Notes under the pieces: model-generated
What the model saw: the letters and a program-made list of their open reading frames with translations, nothing else
What the model was told of the DNA's origin: nothing
Databases searched by the model: none
Origin: JBGTFE01 sp036403235
Lineage (GTDB): Bacteria > Acidobacteriota > Blastocatellia > Pyrinomonadales > Pyrinomonadaceae
DNA length: 64,000 nt
Assembly (NCBI GenBank): GCA_036403235.1
Contig: DASWRI010000075.1
Coordinates: 1 to 64,000, forward strand
Direction of reading: 5' to 3'
Part shown: positions 44,777 through 54,096 of the stretch, piece after piece
Layout: every line of letters begins with the position of its first letter
Numbering within the stretch: the stretch's first letter is position 1
Made by a program: the position numbers and the translations under genes

Positions 44777-44938
44777 CTGTGTGAATATAAAAATTGTCCC
44801 GAAATCAATGAAATTCTAAAACGGAAAGGCGATAAAATTCAGCAGATTGAAACTGCCCGGCCGGATGTCGCAACAGCCGAAAATTTGACCGGAATTGAAC
44901 TGAAATTTCCGTTTCCAGGCTGCAGGGAAGCAAAATAG
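44777..44938 (+). pseudogene. remnant of the NTR/carboxypeptidase-regulatory protein
   Basis: No start codon. The frame 44777-44938 reads EYKNCPEINEILKRKGDKI, then QIETARPDV, then NLTGIELKFPFPGCREAK and a stop. This aligns with the C-terminus of the 41085-42554 product (EYENCPKLQKLIREKGGSI, NIETPAVEI, DLSGIELKFPFPNCKKAK). A TGA precedes it in frame. So a second copy of that gene once stood before the second Mo subunit and has been lost except for about 53 codons. Confidence 0.85.
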
Positions 44939-44960
44939 ACGGCTTATCTAAAGAAAATAA

Positions 44961-47117
44961 ATGCGATATATCGGAAAGGAAATGAGCCGCCTCGACGGCG
45001 TGGCGAAAGTCACCGGACAGGCGAAATATACGTCCGAATTTCAGGTCAAAGACGCCGCTTACGGTTTTATCGTGCAGAGCACGATTGCCAAAGGCTCGAT
45101 AAAAACAATTGACACGAGCGAAGCCGAACGCCAATCGGGCGTAATAAAAATTTTCACGCACCTGAACGCCGTTAAATCGAAAGCGACCGATGCCGCTTTT
45201 TGCGCTCTGCAATCCGACAAAATCGTTTTCGGCGACCAGCCGATTGCGCTCGTCGTCGCCGAAACTTTCGAGCAGGCGCGGCACGCGGCGCGACTCGTCA
45301 GAGCGACTTACGCGGAAGAAAAAGCGCAGACCGATACTCTGAAAGCGCGGACGGTCGAGACGTGGGAGCCCGAGGCGCGCGGCAATCCGGCTCAGGCTTT
45401 TAAGGATTCGCCCGTCAAAATCGAAGCCGAATACACGATTCCGATTGAGCATCACAACCCGCTCGAGCCGCACGCGGCAATTGCCGTCTGGACAGGCGAA
45501 AAACTGACTTTGTTTGATAAAACGCAGGGCGTCTGCGGCGTGCGCGCTCACTTGATGCAGAGTTTCGGCATCGGGGCCGAGCTGGTCAACGTCGTTTCGG
45601 CGTTTATCGGCGGCGCGTTCGGCTCGGCGTTGAATCCGAATTACTACCCGTTTCTGGCGGCGATGGCGGCGCGCGAAATCAAGCGCCCGGTAAAGTTGAG
45701 TTACACGAGAAGACAGATGTTTACCGGTCACGGCTATCGCCCGTTTACGTGGCAGAAAGTTTCAATCGGCGCGAGTCGCGACGGAAAATTGCAGTCGATT
45801 ATTCACAAAGCCGTCGGCAACACTTCCTCGTTCGAGGATTTCGCGGAAAATCCGAATATGTTCGGGCGCACGCTCTATGATTGCCCGAACTACGATACGC
45901 CATACAAATTAGCCAAACTCGATTTGCCGACGCCAACGTGGATGCGCGCGCCGGGCGGTGTTTCCGGCGCTTTCGCATTGGAATCGGCGCTTGACGAACT
46001 GGCCTATAAATTAAAAATCGACCCGCTCGAGTTGCGCATCATCAACTATGCCGAAAAAGACCCGGACAGCGGCAAAGAGTTTTCGAGCAAAGCTCTGATG
46101 GATTGCTTCAAACAGGGCGCGGCGAAATTCGGCTGGGAAAAACGCGTATTCGAACCGCGCTCGATGCGCGACGGACGCTGGCTCGTCGGTTGGGGAACGG
46201 CGACGGGAACATGGTCGGCGATGCAGATGCCCGCGTCGATAAAAATAACGTATAAAGTCGGCGGAACGGCTTTGGTCGCCAGCGCGACCGCCGACATCGG
46301 GCCCGGAACTTACACGGTTATCACGGCAATCGCCGCCGAATTTCTCGGCCTTGCGCCCGGCCATGTGGAATTCGCGTTCGGCGACACCAATCTGCCGCAG
46401 GCGCCGGTGCAGGGCGGCTCGTTTACGACCGCATCGGTCGGCTCGGCGGCGCACGGCGCGGCCTTGAACATCAGGCGGAAATTGTTCGATATGGCTTTGA
46501 AGGAAACGAATTCCCCGTTTTCGGGCGCGAAAGCCGACGACGCGGAAATGGCGGACGACCGTCTGCGTTTGAAAACTGACCAGTCAAAGTCAGTTTCAAT
46601 CGGCGAGCTGATGCGGAAAAACAAGCTGACGGAAATCGTCGAAAATTACACTTCAAAACCCGAAGCCGTGCGCCGGAAATATACGACGATGGCGCACGGC
46701 GCGCAGTTTGTCGAAGTCAAAGTCGACGAGGATTTGGGAACGGTCAAAGTGACGCGCGTCGTCGAAGCGACCGCCTGCGGCAAAATTATGAACCCGAAAA
46801 CCTCGCACTCGCAGGAAATGGGCGGAGTCGTCTGGGGCATCGGCATGGCGCTCCACGAAAACACCGAAATCGACCATCGCTACGGGCGCATGACGACGAC
46901 GAATCTCGCCGATTACCACGTTCCGTCGAACGCCGATATCCATTCGGTCGAAACGGATTTTATCGAGGAAGAAGATAAAATCGTCAACGCGCTCGGCGTC
47001 AAAGGAATGGGCGAGCTATGCATGGTCGGAATTCCGGCGGCGATTGCCAACGCGATTTTTCACGCGACCGGCAAACGCGTCCGCGATTTGCCGATTACGG
47101 TCGACAAACTTTTATAA
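44961..47117 (+). CDS. molybdopterin-binding large subunit, copy 2
   Basis: 718 residues, paralogous to the preceding subunit throughout (RLDGVAKVTGQAKYTSEF; AFIGGAFGSALN; MRAPGGVSGAF; C-terminal KGMGELCMVG with the catalytic Glu). The Mo-pocket glycine motif is altered (GGAFGSALN against GGGFGSKG), so substrate range may differ. Only one set of Fe-S and FAD subunits exists here, so the two large subunits may compete for or alternate in one complex. Ends directly at the mocA start. Confidence 0.92.
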   Translation: MRYIGKEMSRLDGVAKVTGQAKYTSEFQVKDAAYGFIVQSTIAKGSIKTIDTSEAERQSGVIKIFTHLNAVKSKATDAAFCALQSDKIVFGDQPIALVVAETFEQARHAARLVRATYAEEKAQTDTLKARTVETWEPEARGNPAQAFKDSPVKIEAEYTIPIEHHNPLEPHAAIAVWTGEKLTLFDKTQGVCGVRAHLMQSFGIGAELVNVVSAFIGGAFGSALNPNYYPFLAAMAAREIKRPVKLSYTRRQMFTGHGYRPFTWQKVSIGASRDGKLQSIIHKAVGNTSSFEDFAENPNMFGRTLYDCPNYDTPYKLAKLDLPTPTWMRAPGGVSGAFALESALDELAYKLKIDPLELRIINYAEKDPDSGKEFSSKALMDCFKQGAAKFGWEKRVFEPRSMRDGRWLVGWGTATGTWSAMQMPASIKITYKVGGTALVASATADIGPGTYTVITAIAAEFLGLAPGHVEFAFGDTNLPQAPVQGGSFTTASVGSAAHGAALNIRRKLFDMALKETNSPFSGAKADDAEMADDRLRLKTDQSKSVSIGELMRKNKLTEIVENYTSKPEAVRRKYTTMAHGAQFVEVKVDEDLGTVKVTRVVEATACGKIMNPKTSHSQEMGGVVWGIGMALHENTEIDHRYGRMTTTNLADYHVPSNADIHSVETDFIEEEDKIVNALGVKGMGELCMVGIPAAIANAIFHATGKRVRDLPITVDKLL

Positions 47118-47741
47118 ATGAAAATCGGCGTAATAATTCTTGCCGCCGGAGGCTCGCGCCGGATAAACGGCGAGCCGAAGCAATCGCTTCGATTTCAAGG
47201 CAAAACTCTTTTGCGCCGCGTGGCCGAGACGGCTTTGCGGACGAATTTTCCGACAATCGTCGTGTTGGGCGCAAATCGGGAAAAGCTGCGCGGGGAAATC
47301 GAAGATTTGCCGCTCGAAATTGCGTTTAATCAAAACTGGGAAAGCGGGATGAGCTCGTCAATCAAAATTGGGCTCGCCGCTCTTTCCGAAAAAGCGGACG
47401 CGGCAATTTTTATGCTCTGCGACCAGCCGCTCGTGACGACGGAAACGCTGCGCCGCCTGCAAAACGCTTTCATCGAAACAAAAAAATTAATCGCGGCCTG
47501 CGAATATGAAGAGACAATCGGCGTTCCGGCGCTGTTTGCACGCGAAATTTTTGCCGAGCTGAACGCTTTACGAAATGATGAAGGAGCGAAAAAAATTATC
47601 ATCAGAGACTTAAACAGAATCGTGGCGGTCGCCGCGCCGGAAGCCGCTTTTGACGTCGATACTGTGCGCGATTACGAAAAACTCAAAGAATTAAATCAAT
47701 CAAACGGCGAGCGAATTTCAGATTTCAAGTTCGGTGATTGA
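47118..47741 (+). CDS. mocA: molybdenum cofactor cytidylyltransferase MocA-like
   Basis: 207 residues of the MobA-like nucleotidyltransferase family: IILAAGGSRRINGEPKQSL is the nucleotide-binding loop, LCDQPLVT the metal-binding Asp. MocA adds CMP to molybdopterin to give the MCD cofactor used by the Pao-type aldehyde oxidoreductases. The start immediately follows the previous stop. Context makes MocA more likely than a MobA or sugar transferase. Confidence 0.9.
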   Translation: MKIGVIILAAGGSRRINGEPKQSLRFQGKTLLRRVAETALRTNFPTIVVLGANREKLRGEIEDLPLEIAFNQNWESGMSSSIKIGLAALSEKADAAIFMLCDQPLVTTETLRRLQNAFIETKKLIAACEYEETIGVPALFAREIFAELNALRNDEGAKKIIIRDLNRIVAVAAPEAAFDVDTVRDYEKLKELNQSNGERISDFKFGD

Positions 47742-47776
47742 TTCAACCTGGAACTTAAAACTTTTCCCCAATTATC

Positions 47777-48874
47777 GTGAATAAAGAATTACAGGAAATC
47801 ATAAAATATTTTGAGCAGGCTGCGCCCGAAGCTTCGCGGGCGATTTTGGCGACGGTCGTCGACGTGAAAGGTTCGAGCTATCGTTTGCCCGGCGCGCGAA
47901 TGCTCGTCGGCGAGCGCGGCGAGATGCTCGGGACGGTTTCGGGCGGATGTCTCGAAGCCGACGTTTTGGAGCGCGCCAATCAAGTTCTCCGGACGGGAAA
48001 CACCGAAATTTTTACATACGATACGACCAATCTGGAAGATTCTATTTTCAGCTTGAATATGGGCTGTCGCGGCGTCATTCGGATTTTGCTCGAACGCCCC
48101 GATTCGGATTTTATGTATTTTCTGCGTCGTCTTTATAAATCAAGGCACGGCGGTTTAATCGCAACTTTAATCAACCCGCAGACGAACGAATATGAAATCG
48201 GCGCGCGCCTCATGTTTGACGAAGACTGTCTGGCAACAAGCGATTTCAGCCCGGCGGAAATTGAAAATCTGACGGCCGGGTGTCTCGCCGTTTTGAGCGA
48301 AAAAAAGTCAAAGCTTGTGGAAACCGGGCTGGGCGAATTTTTTCTTGAATTCGTCCCGTCTTCGATTTCGCTCGTCATTTTCGGCGCGGGCGCGGACGCG
48401 ATTCCGGTGGCGCAGGCGGCGAAAAGCCTCGGCTGGCGCGTCACGATTGTCGACCACCGCGCCGCTTTCGCCAGCACGGAGAGATTTCCCGTCGCCGATG
48501 AAATAATCGTCGCGCGCGCCGAAAATCTCGAAGAAAATTTAAAAATCGCCGAAAACACGGTCGCCGTCGTGATGTCGCATAATTACGAGCACGATAAAAA
48601 CACGCTGCGCTTCCTTCTGCGTTCAAGCGCGCTCTACGTCGGCGCGCTCGGGCCGAAAAGGCGCACGGAAAACATTCTCGCCGAATGGTGCGCGGCGGGC
48701 GAGGATTTTTCCGAAGACGAACTCAACAAGCTTTACGCGCCGGTCGGGCTCGACATCGGCGCGGACACGCCCGAATCAATCGCGCTTTCAATCGTCGCCG
48801 AAATCAAAAGCGTTCTCGAAAGGCGCGCGGGCGGATTTCTCAGATACAGAACCGGCTCGATTTATAACCGGTGA
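47777..48874 (+). CDS. xdhC: XdhC/PaoD-type molybdoenzyme maturation factor
   Basis: 365 residues from a GTG start. The XdhC-CoxI domain has VKGSSYRLPGARMLVGERG and GTVSGGCLEADV; the C-terminal Rossmann part has VIFGAGADAIPVAQAA and VGALGPKRR. XdhC/PaoD binds the mature Mo cofactor, sulfurates it with help of a cysteine desulfurase, and inserts it in the large subunit. Last gene of the operon. Confidence 0.93.
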   Translation: MNKELQEIIKYFEQAAPEASRAILATVVDVKGSSYRLPGARMLVGERGEMLGTVSGGCLEADVLERANQVLRTGNTEIFTYDTTNLEDSIFSLNMGCRGVIRILLERPDSDFMYFLRRLYKSRHGGLIATLINPQTNEYEIGARLMFDEDCLATSDFSPAEIENLTAGCLAVLSEKKSKLVETGLGEFFLEFVPSSISLVIFGAGADAIPVAQAAKSLGWRVTIVDHRAAFASTERFPVADEIIVARAENLEENLKIAENTVAVVMSHNYEHDKNTLRFLLRSSALYVGALGPKRRTENILAEWCAAGEDFSEDELNKLYAPVGLDIGADTPESIALSIVAEIKSVLERRAGGFLRYRTGSIYNR

Positions 48875-48948
48875 TTTTCGGTGATTTTGAATGCTTCACT
48901 TTTTAATTGAAACCTAAGCACATGTAGTGTATTTTAATGAGGCAGACT

Positions 48949-49449
48949 ATGACAGAAGAGCAAACTAATAAACCTCAGGACGCCGGAGCGCCAGTTAAAA
49001 TTTTCATTTCATACTCGCATCAGGACCAAATTCTTAAAAATGCGCTCGTCGCTCATCTGACGCCGATGGTTTATGAGGAATTAATCGAAATCTGGCAAGA
49101 CCGTAATATTGATTTGGCCGAAAATTGGAGTGAGGAAATTGACAAGCATATCAACGAGGCAGACATTATTTTACTTCTTATCAGCTCGCGGTTTGTATTC
49201 TCCAAATATTGTTACGGTATTGAAATGAAGCGCGCGCTTGAGCGCGATAAGGCCAAAGAAGCACGTGTGATTCCGATTATCCTGGATTTTTGCGATTTCG
49301 GACATCTTCCCCTCGCCGCGCTGCAAGCCGCGCCGACAGATGCAATACCCATCACCGATAGACATTGGACGAACACCGACGAGGCATTTACAAACGTCGT
49401 TACACAAATCCGCCGACTCGTCTTGCGAATGAAATCCGCGCCGCAATAA
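48949..49449 (+). CDS. single-domain TIR protein
   Basis: 166 residues from the ATG at 48949, six bases after GAGG; an ATG at 48937 is possible. A full TIR fold: KIFISYSHQDQILKNAL, the BB-loop area with DRNIDLAENWSEEIDKHI, ADIILLLISSRFVFSKY, then GIEMKRALER with the Glu expected for NAD+-cleaving TIRs. No other domain. It converges on the MoxR-type trio, so it may be its effector or an independent toxin. NADase activity is inferred. Confidence 0.9.
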   Translation: MTEEQTNKPQDAGAPVKIFISYSHQDQILKNALVAHLTPMVYEELIEIWQDRNIDLAENWSEEIDKHINEADIILLLISSRFVFSKYCYGIEMKRALERDKAKEARVIPIILDFCDFGHLPLAALQAAPTDAIPITDRHWTNTDEAFTNVVTQIRRLVLRMKSAPQ

Positions 49450-49472
49450 ACATCGCAAATTGTGAATCTTTA

Positions 49473-49510
49473 AAATAGTCGAATTTAACAAGCGTTAAAT
49501 TCGACTATTT
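49473..49510. terminator. bidirectional terminator between the TIR gene and vWA-like gene
   Basis: AAATAGTCGAATTTAAC, loop aagc, and its exact complement, with A- and T-runs on both sides. A 17-bp stem. It lies 23 bases after the TIR stop and its right arm covers the stop of the minus-strand gene, so it can end both convergent transcripts. Confidence 0.85.
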
Positions 49511-52500
49511 TTTCATTTGTTGAAAGCTGGAGGCTAAAAGCGGGCAGGTTAATTTCGTCTCCGCATCGCTGAAATTGTCGTTATCGCCGAGTTTATAAAC
49601 CTTCGTCGGGTCGAGCAGTCTTAAGCTCGTTCCGTTGTTTAATGTTCCCATAATCCAGAAAACCACATCCCACTGGTCTGTGCCGGTTTTGTTGACCGCA
49701 ACCATTAAATTGCTGCATTGGTTGTATGGAATGGAACCGGAAAGACGAATCGGAACGTTATTAATGCTGCCCAGACCCCAATATTTTCCCGAACCGACCC
49801 CGTTGTCTATTCTTCCGATTTCCTTACCGTTATCTCTGACACTCGTAAACACGACCGCGTCTTTTTCTTTCCAGTTATTCTTCGTTGAATAATAAATAGT
49901 CATCGAAGTTATGCTTAAAGGCACAGGCAGTGGAGGTGTCGGCGTTGGCGTTAGGGTCTCCGTCGGTATTGGCGTCATCGTTGGCGTCGGTGTAATTTCC
50001 GGTGTCGGGCTAACCGTCAAAGAAGGCGTTGCTGACCCGGTAGGGGCCGGTTCAGTCGTTGGTGCTGGCGTTTCTTCGCCTAATGTAAATTCCTGCAAAA
50101 GCACTTCCACGCATTTCCTGCCGTAATCTGTGCATTCGGCGGGCGGACGAACGTCAACGCAGGGCTTAACTTTTGACGGGTCAATTTTTATACTTCGCAA
50201 TAATGCTTCAGCATCATTTTGCAGACTCGATAAAACACTCTGAGAGTATATTTGGCCGATATACATAGACCCGATTGGATAAGCATTGCTCAGAGGTACA
50301 TAAATACCTCTGGAAAAATTTCCGGCGGCGACATCTTTAATCGCATATCCGGCTGAACTCGGCAAATCATTTCCGCCGCAGATGCCGGCATTTATCGGCG
50401 CATCGGTCGGACTCGGCTGTGGCGTCGGGCTGATACTTGGCGAAGGAGTCGCATTTAAAGGCGTTTTTTCTGGCGTCGGAGAAATAATCGGTGTCGGCGA
50501 AGTATTTTGTATCGGCGAGGTGGAGGGTAAAGGATTCGGACTCGGCGTCGCCGTCGGGTCGTATATCTTCTCGCTCGATTCTGGAAAAGCATTTTTTAAT
50601 ATTTTTGGAACGGGAAAGTTCGCTAAATCAATCGAATAAGGCGCAACGGCGTCGGGGAAACCGAGCAAGATTATAAACAGTAAAGTCGAGATAGCCGCCG
50701 GAACGGTCAGAACACCAATCTGCGTCAGGCGTTTTAGCGGGTAGCCGTTTTGGTAGAAAAATCTTTTGAAAGATTTGAGCGACTCCAACAGGTAATTCCA
50801 AAACTTCTGCGATTTCTCATTCTTCTCGCTCAAATAATTTTCCCCGCGCTGCAAAAGACGCGCCGATAATTTTCTCTGCGCGAGAAAGTGCGAAAAAGTT
50901 TCTTCGCGCAAAATCCCTGCGACCGGCTCGGTTTTGACCAAATCGTAAAAACGCTGTCGCGCTTTCCATTTAGCGAAAGACTGTTTGAAAGTGTTTTGAC
51001 CGATAGGTTTTTCAAGCTCGAGCTTAAAGCCGTCTTCGGGATTCTCGAGATAGCTTATCATCATTTGCTCGATAAGCTCGCGCAGAACTTTTTGCTCCTG
51101 CGCGGACAAGCCGTCGAGCAGTTCCTGTCGCAGCCAGTCGGGCATTTTACCGTAACGAAACCAAGGCAGGCGCACCAGAAGCGCGATTGTGGCTTCCCGG
51201 TTTTCCTGCTCGACGAGATGATGCGCCAGATAAAACGTTAAATCCCAGAGCACTTCGGGATATACCGCACCCGCAGTCAACAGTTTATAACCGTCATCGC
51301 GCAGGTAGCGGCGAAGCTCGTGCTTTAATCTTTCAATCTCCTTTCCGGCGGGCGGCGCATCGTCGAGCCACTTCCATTCGTCGTGCAGCAAAAGATACGG
51401 ATAAAACGGCGGCGCCGTCAAAATATCATTATCGGTTGTCGAAATGGGAGATTCGTCTTCCTCATTTTCCGCGTTTCGAATTTCGTCCAGCAAAAGTTGT
51501 AAATTTTTTTCGTCGGAGCGCAATACCGGTAATCCTTCGCCGCGCAGGACGCGTTCGGCATAGCTTTCCGCCGGCGCCGTCGAAAGCAAAATGCGCACTT
51601 TCCAGTTTTCAAGCAGAAGAGCGAGAAGCTTTGAAGGACGATTTGTCTCAACAAAACTTTTCGCCTCACCGAAAATCAGCAGGCGAGAATCCGAATGCGA
51701 CGACGCTAAGGTCGTAAAAGAGACTAATCCGCCGGGATTTCGAGGATTATCCGCAGCAGCGCGACATAAATTCGGGTCGCCGTCAAAATAATAGCGGTCG
51801 ACAAAAACGCCTGCCGACTTGAGTCGCTCAATCAACTCGTCAATTAAAAGCGCCTGCTGATCGAGATAACCGGTGCGGTCAATCAGCACCAGATATTCGG
51901 GCGAGACTAATCGCCTGCCGTAAACAGGCGTAAAAAGACCAATGCGCGCCACCGAAGCGTTAACCGTCGCGTCCGGGTCAAGCGAGGTAATCGGAATGCG
52001 CCGGTGACGTCGCAAATTTTGAGCGAAATGTCTAACGTCACCGCCTTCGTAAAGTTCGCTCTCGCTTTTATCCGCGCGCGGATGATTTAGATTTAGACAC
52101 TCGCGCAGTTTTTCCAATTGCGGTTTGCGGAAAAACTCCCACCAGGCCAGCCACAATCCCCAGACGAGCAGCGGAAATTGAATTGCCGCGATCAGCATCA
52201 AAAAATAGAGGCCTTCGACCGGAGCAGGTTTCTGGCCGCCGGTAAAAGTTGGCCCGGGTGTCGAGCGCGGCGTCGCTTGCGGCGTCGGCGTCGCGGGCGG
52301 AAGGTCAATAGTCTGAGTCTTAAACTTAATATAAATGCCTGCGGCTATTGAGAATATCAGCAGCGCAAGCAGAGGAAACCGCAGTTTTTGCCACAACCGT
52401 TTTGCTTTTTCACGACCGTTTCCAACCGGTTCGGATATGATTTCTTCAGGAGTCGCTTCGCCTCTGACGAGCGCAGTCGCCGGCCGCAGCTCATTTTCGT

Positions 52501-52861
52501 TTCCGATAACGCCGAGAACGTCCTGAGCATCCTGCTTGAGGGTGTTCAGCCAGAAGTCGAACTGCTGGTTAAAAGAAGATTTTTCTTCGGGCGAAAAGCT
52601 AAAGAGCGGAGCGAGATACGAACGCAGACGGGCGAAATTTTCTATTTCGCCGCTCGCCGCCAGTTTAACGAGAACTTTTTCGGCGGAGATATATTGCGAA
52701 GAGCTGACACGAAATTTTGTCGAATCCAGGCCGTAAATAAATTTCAACAGCTTGCCGTAGAGAATCGTCTCCGCCGTCGCCAGACGTTCGATTTCACCGA
52801 ATTTTTCTCCGGCGTCAAAGTCTTGTCCTGTTGGCTCATTGTCTCGCTTTGTTGGCGGCAC
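49505..52861 (-). CDS. large membrane vWA-like partner of MoxR
   Basis: 1118 residues from a GTG start. Residues 1-155 helical; membrane helices at 161-180 and 217-241 separated by a Pro/Thr stalk; then a vWA-like core (EYLVLIDRTGYLDQQALLID at about 322, VFVDRYYFDGDPN). A helical region with LPWFRYGKMPDWLRQELL follows, a third helix is at about 712-734, two long Pro/Thr/Ser-rich stalks (about 768-850 and 955-1000), and globular segments between and after. It lies 5 bases after moxR. vWA proteins are the standard partners of MoxR ATPases. Looks like a receptor-like component of a ternary conflict system; ligand unknown. Confidence 0.75.
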   Translation of the reverse strand: MPPTKRDNEPTGQDFDAGEKFGEIERLATAETILYGKLLKFIYGLDSTKFRVSSSQYISAEKVLVKLAASGEIENFARLRSYLAPLFSFSPEEKSSFNQQFDFWLNTLKQDAQDVLGVIGNENELRPATALVRGEATPEEIISEPVGNGREKAKRLWQKLRFPLLALLIFSIAAGIYIKFKTQTIDLPPATPTPQATPRSTPGPTFTGGQKPAPVEGLYFLMLIAAIQFPLLVWGLWLAWWEFFRKPQLEKLRECLNLNHPRADKSESELYEGGDVRHFAQNLRRHRRIPITSLDPDATVNASVARIGLFTPVYGRRLVSPEYLVLIDRTGYLDQQALLIDELIERLKSAGVFVDRYYFDGDPNLCRAAADNPRNPGGLVSFTTLASSHSDSRLLIFGEAKSFVETNRPSKLLALLLENWKVRILLSTAPAESYAERVLRGEGLPVLRSDEKNLQLLLDEIRNAENEEDESPISTTDNDILTAPPFYPYLLLHDEWKWLDDAPPAGKEIERLKHELRRYLRDDGYKLLTAGAVYPEVLWDLTFYLAHHLVEQENREATIALLVRLPWFRYGKMPDWLRQELLDGLSAQEQKVLRELIEQMMISYLENPEDGFKLELEKPIGQNTFKQSFAKWKARQRFYDLVKTEPVAGILREETFSHFLAQRKLSARLLQRGENYLSEKNEKSQKFWNYLLESLKSFKRFFYQNGYPLKRLTQIGVLTVPAAISTLLFIILLGFPDAVAPYSIDLANFPVPKILKNAFPESSEKIYDPTATPSPNPLPSTSPIQNTSPTPIISPTPEKTPLNATPSPSISPTPQPSPTDAPINAGICGGNDLPSSAGYAIKDVAAGNFSRGIYVPLSNAYPIGSMYIGQIYSQSVLSSLQNDAEALLRSIKIDPSKVKPCVDVRPPAECTDYGRKCVEVLLQEFTLGEETPAPTTEPAPTGSATPSLTVSPTPEITPTPTMTPIPTETLTPTPTPPLPVPLSITSMTIYYSTKNNWKEKDAVVFTSVRDNGKEIGRIDNGVGSGKYWGLGSINNVPIRLSGSIPYNQCSNLMVAVNKTGTDQWDVVFWIMGTLNNGTSLRLLDPTKVYKLGDNDNFSDAETKLTCPLLASSFQQMKK

Positions 52862-52866
52862 GCTTT

Positions 52867-54045
52867 CTATTTCTCCGATTCTTCGGCGAGCTTCATTTCC
52901 TCAAGACCGCTCACCTTTTTTCTGTCATTCTCGGTTTTCAGCAAAAGCGTCAGAGTCGCGTTGACGAACTGACTTTTTTCTCCGCCCTTCAACTCCTGAA
53001 AGTTTTTGCCTTTCGCATTAATCGCTTTGCTCTGAATTGCCGTTATCCAGCCGAGCAGTTCGGCGGTCGCGGGGGTTTTAAATAAATTCAATTTGCGTAT
53101 TTTCTCAAAAAGACCTAAAGCCTCGTCCAACCAATCTTTCGAACCGGACGATTCGGGCGAAAGTTCCGGAAACAAACGTCTGACGACAATTTCCCGAAGC
53201 TGCGTCAAGTTCGGCGGTTCGATGTGGTAGTAAGCGCAGCGACGCAAAAATGCGTCCGGCAAATTTCTCTCGGAATTGCTCGTTATGATTACAACCGGGC
53301 GATATTCTTCATCGGTCACGTATATTTCATCGTTAAGCTCGGGAACACGAAAAAACATTTTCTCGATTTCGTTCAAAATATCATTCGGAAAATCGCGCGG
53401 GGCTTTATCGACTTCGTCAATCAACACCACTGAGCGTCGCTGCCACGTATCGACTGTCGTCTTTTCGAGAAATTTGAATTGTTTGAGCTCTTTGACCTTT
53501 TCCAGATGTTTTTCGGTGGATATTTTTTCATCGTAGAAAGGCAAAAAACGGCGCGCCGTTTCCCATTTGTTGGCGAGCAAAATCGCCAGTCCGAGCGCGT
53601 TGTAATTTATATAAGCGGCGGGACTGTCTTTTGGCAAATCTTCCGGCTTCGTTTTATTTGCAGGTGACTCGTTTTCATTTAAAGCTTTTAATCGCTGATA
53701 TTCGATTTGAGCGTTTTGCGCCGCGTGAAAACGTCCTATTGCGTCATAGTTATAAAATAAATCGCGCGCCGCGCTGGTTGATTTAGTTTCAAAACTAAAC
53801 GGTTCGGGGTTGACGAAGCCGAGTTGCCAGTTGACGCTGTAGGCCAGCTGCGTTTTTCCCGTGCCCGGGTTGCCAGTCAGCAAAAGCGGCTGACCGAGCA
53901 GCATTGCGACGTTGACCGCATCCGCCAAATCATTGCCGGGACGATAAGTTTCGGCTTTTTCTTTCTGCGAAAGCAAGGGCAGCGTTAATTTTTTCGGCAG
54001 TTTGGAATGTCGTTCTCCGTCCTTTTTGTAATAGGGAAAAGGCAT
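52867..54045 (-). CDS. MoxR-type AAA+ ATPase
   Basis: 392 residues. Walker A LLTGNPGTGKTQLAYS, Walker B VVLIDEVDKAPRDFPND, sensor 1 VVIITSNSERNLPDAF and the arginine finger FLRRCAYYHIE. An insert of about 75 residues lies between Walker A and B. MoxR ATPases remodel partner proteins, usually those with vWA domains. It follows the TIR-iSTAND gene by 51 bases and precedes the vWA-like gene by 5, so all three are one operon. Confidence 0.92.
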   Translation of the reverse strand: MPFPYYKKDGERHSKLPKKLTLPLLSQKEKAETYRPGNDLADAVNVAMLLGQPLLLTGNPGTGKTQLAYSVNWQLGFVNPEPFSFETKSTSAARDLFYNYDAIGRFHAAQNAQIEYQRLKALNENESPANKTKPEDLPKDSPAAYINYNALGLAILLANKWETARRFLPFYDEKISTEKHLEKVKELKQFKFLEKTTVDTWQRRSVVLIDEVDKAPRDFPNDILNEIEKMFFRVPELNDEIYVTDEEYRPVVIITSNSERNLPDAFLRRCAYYHIEPPNLTQLREIVVRRLFPELSPESSGSKDWLDEALGLFEKIRKLNLFKTPATAELLGWITAIQSKAINAKGKNFQELKGGEKSQFVNATLTLLLKTENDRKKVSGLEEMKLAEESEK

Positions 54046-54096
54046 ATTAGATAAACTTCCTTTCGAGTAATTTAAATTTTAAATATTAAAATCAGG

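Noticed and set aside
38759..47117. Xanthine dehydrogenase XdhABC
   Set aside because: The small subunit has a Tat signal and the FAD subunit carries the extra 4Fe-4S Cys set, both features of PaoABC-type aldehyde oxidoreductases.
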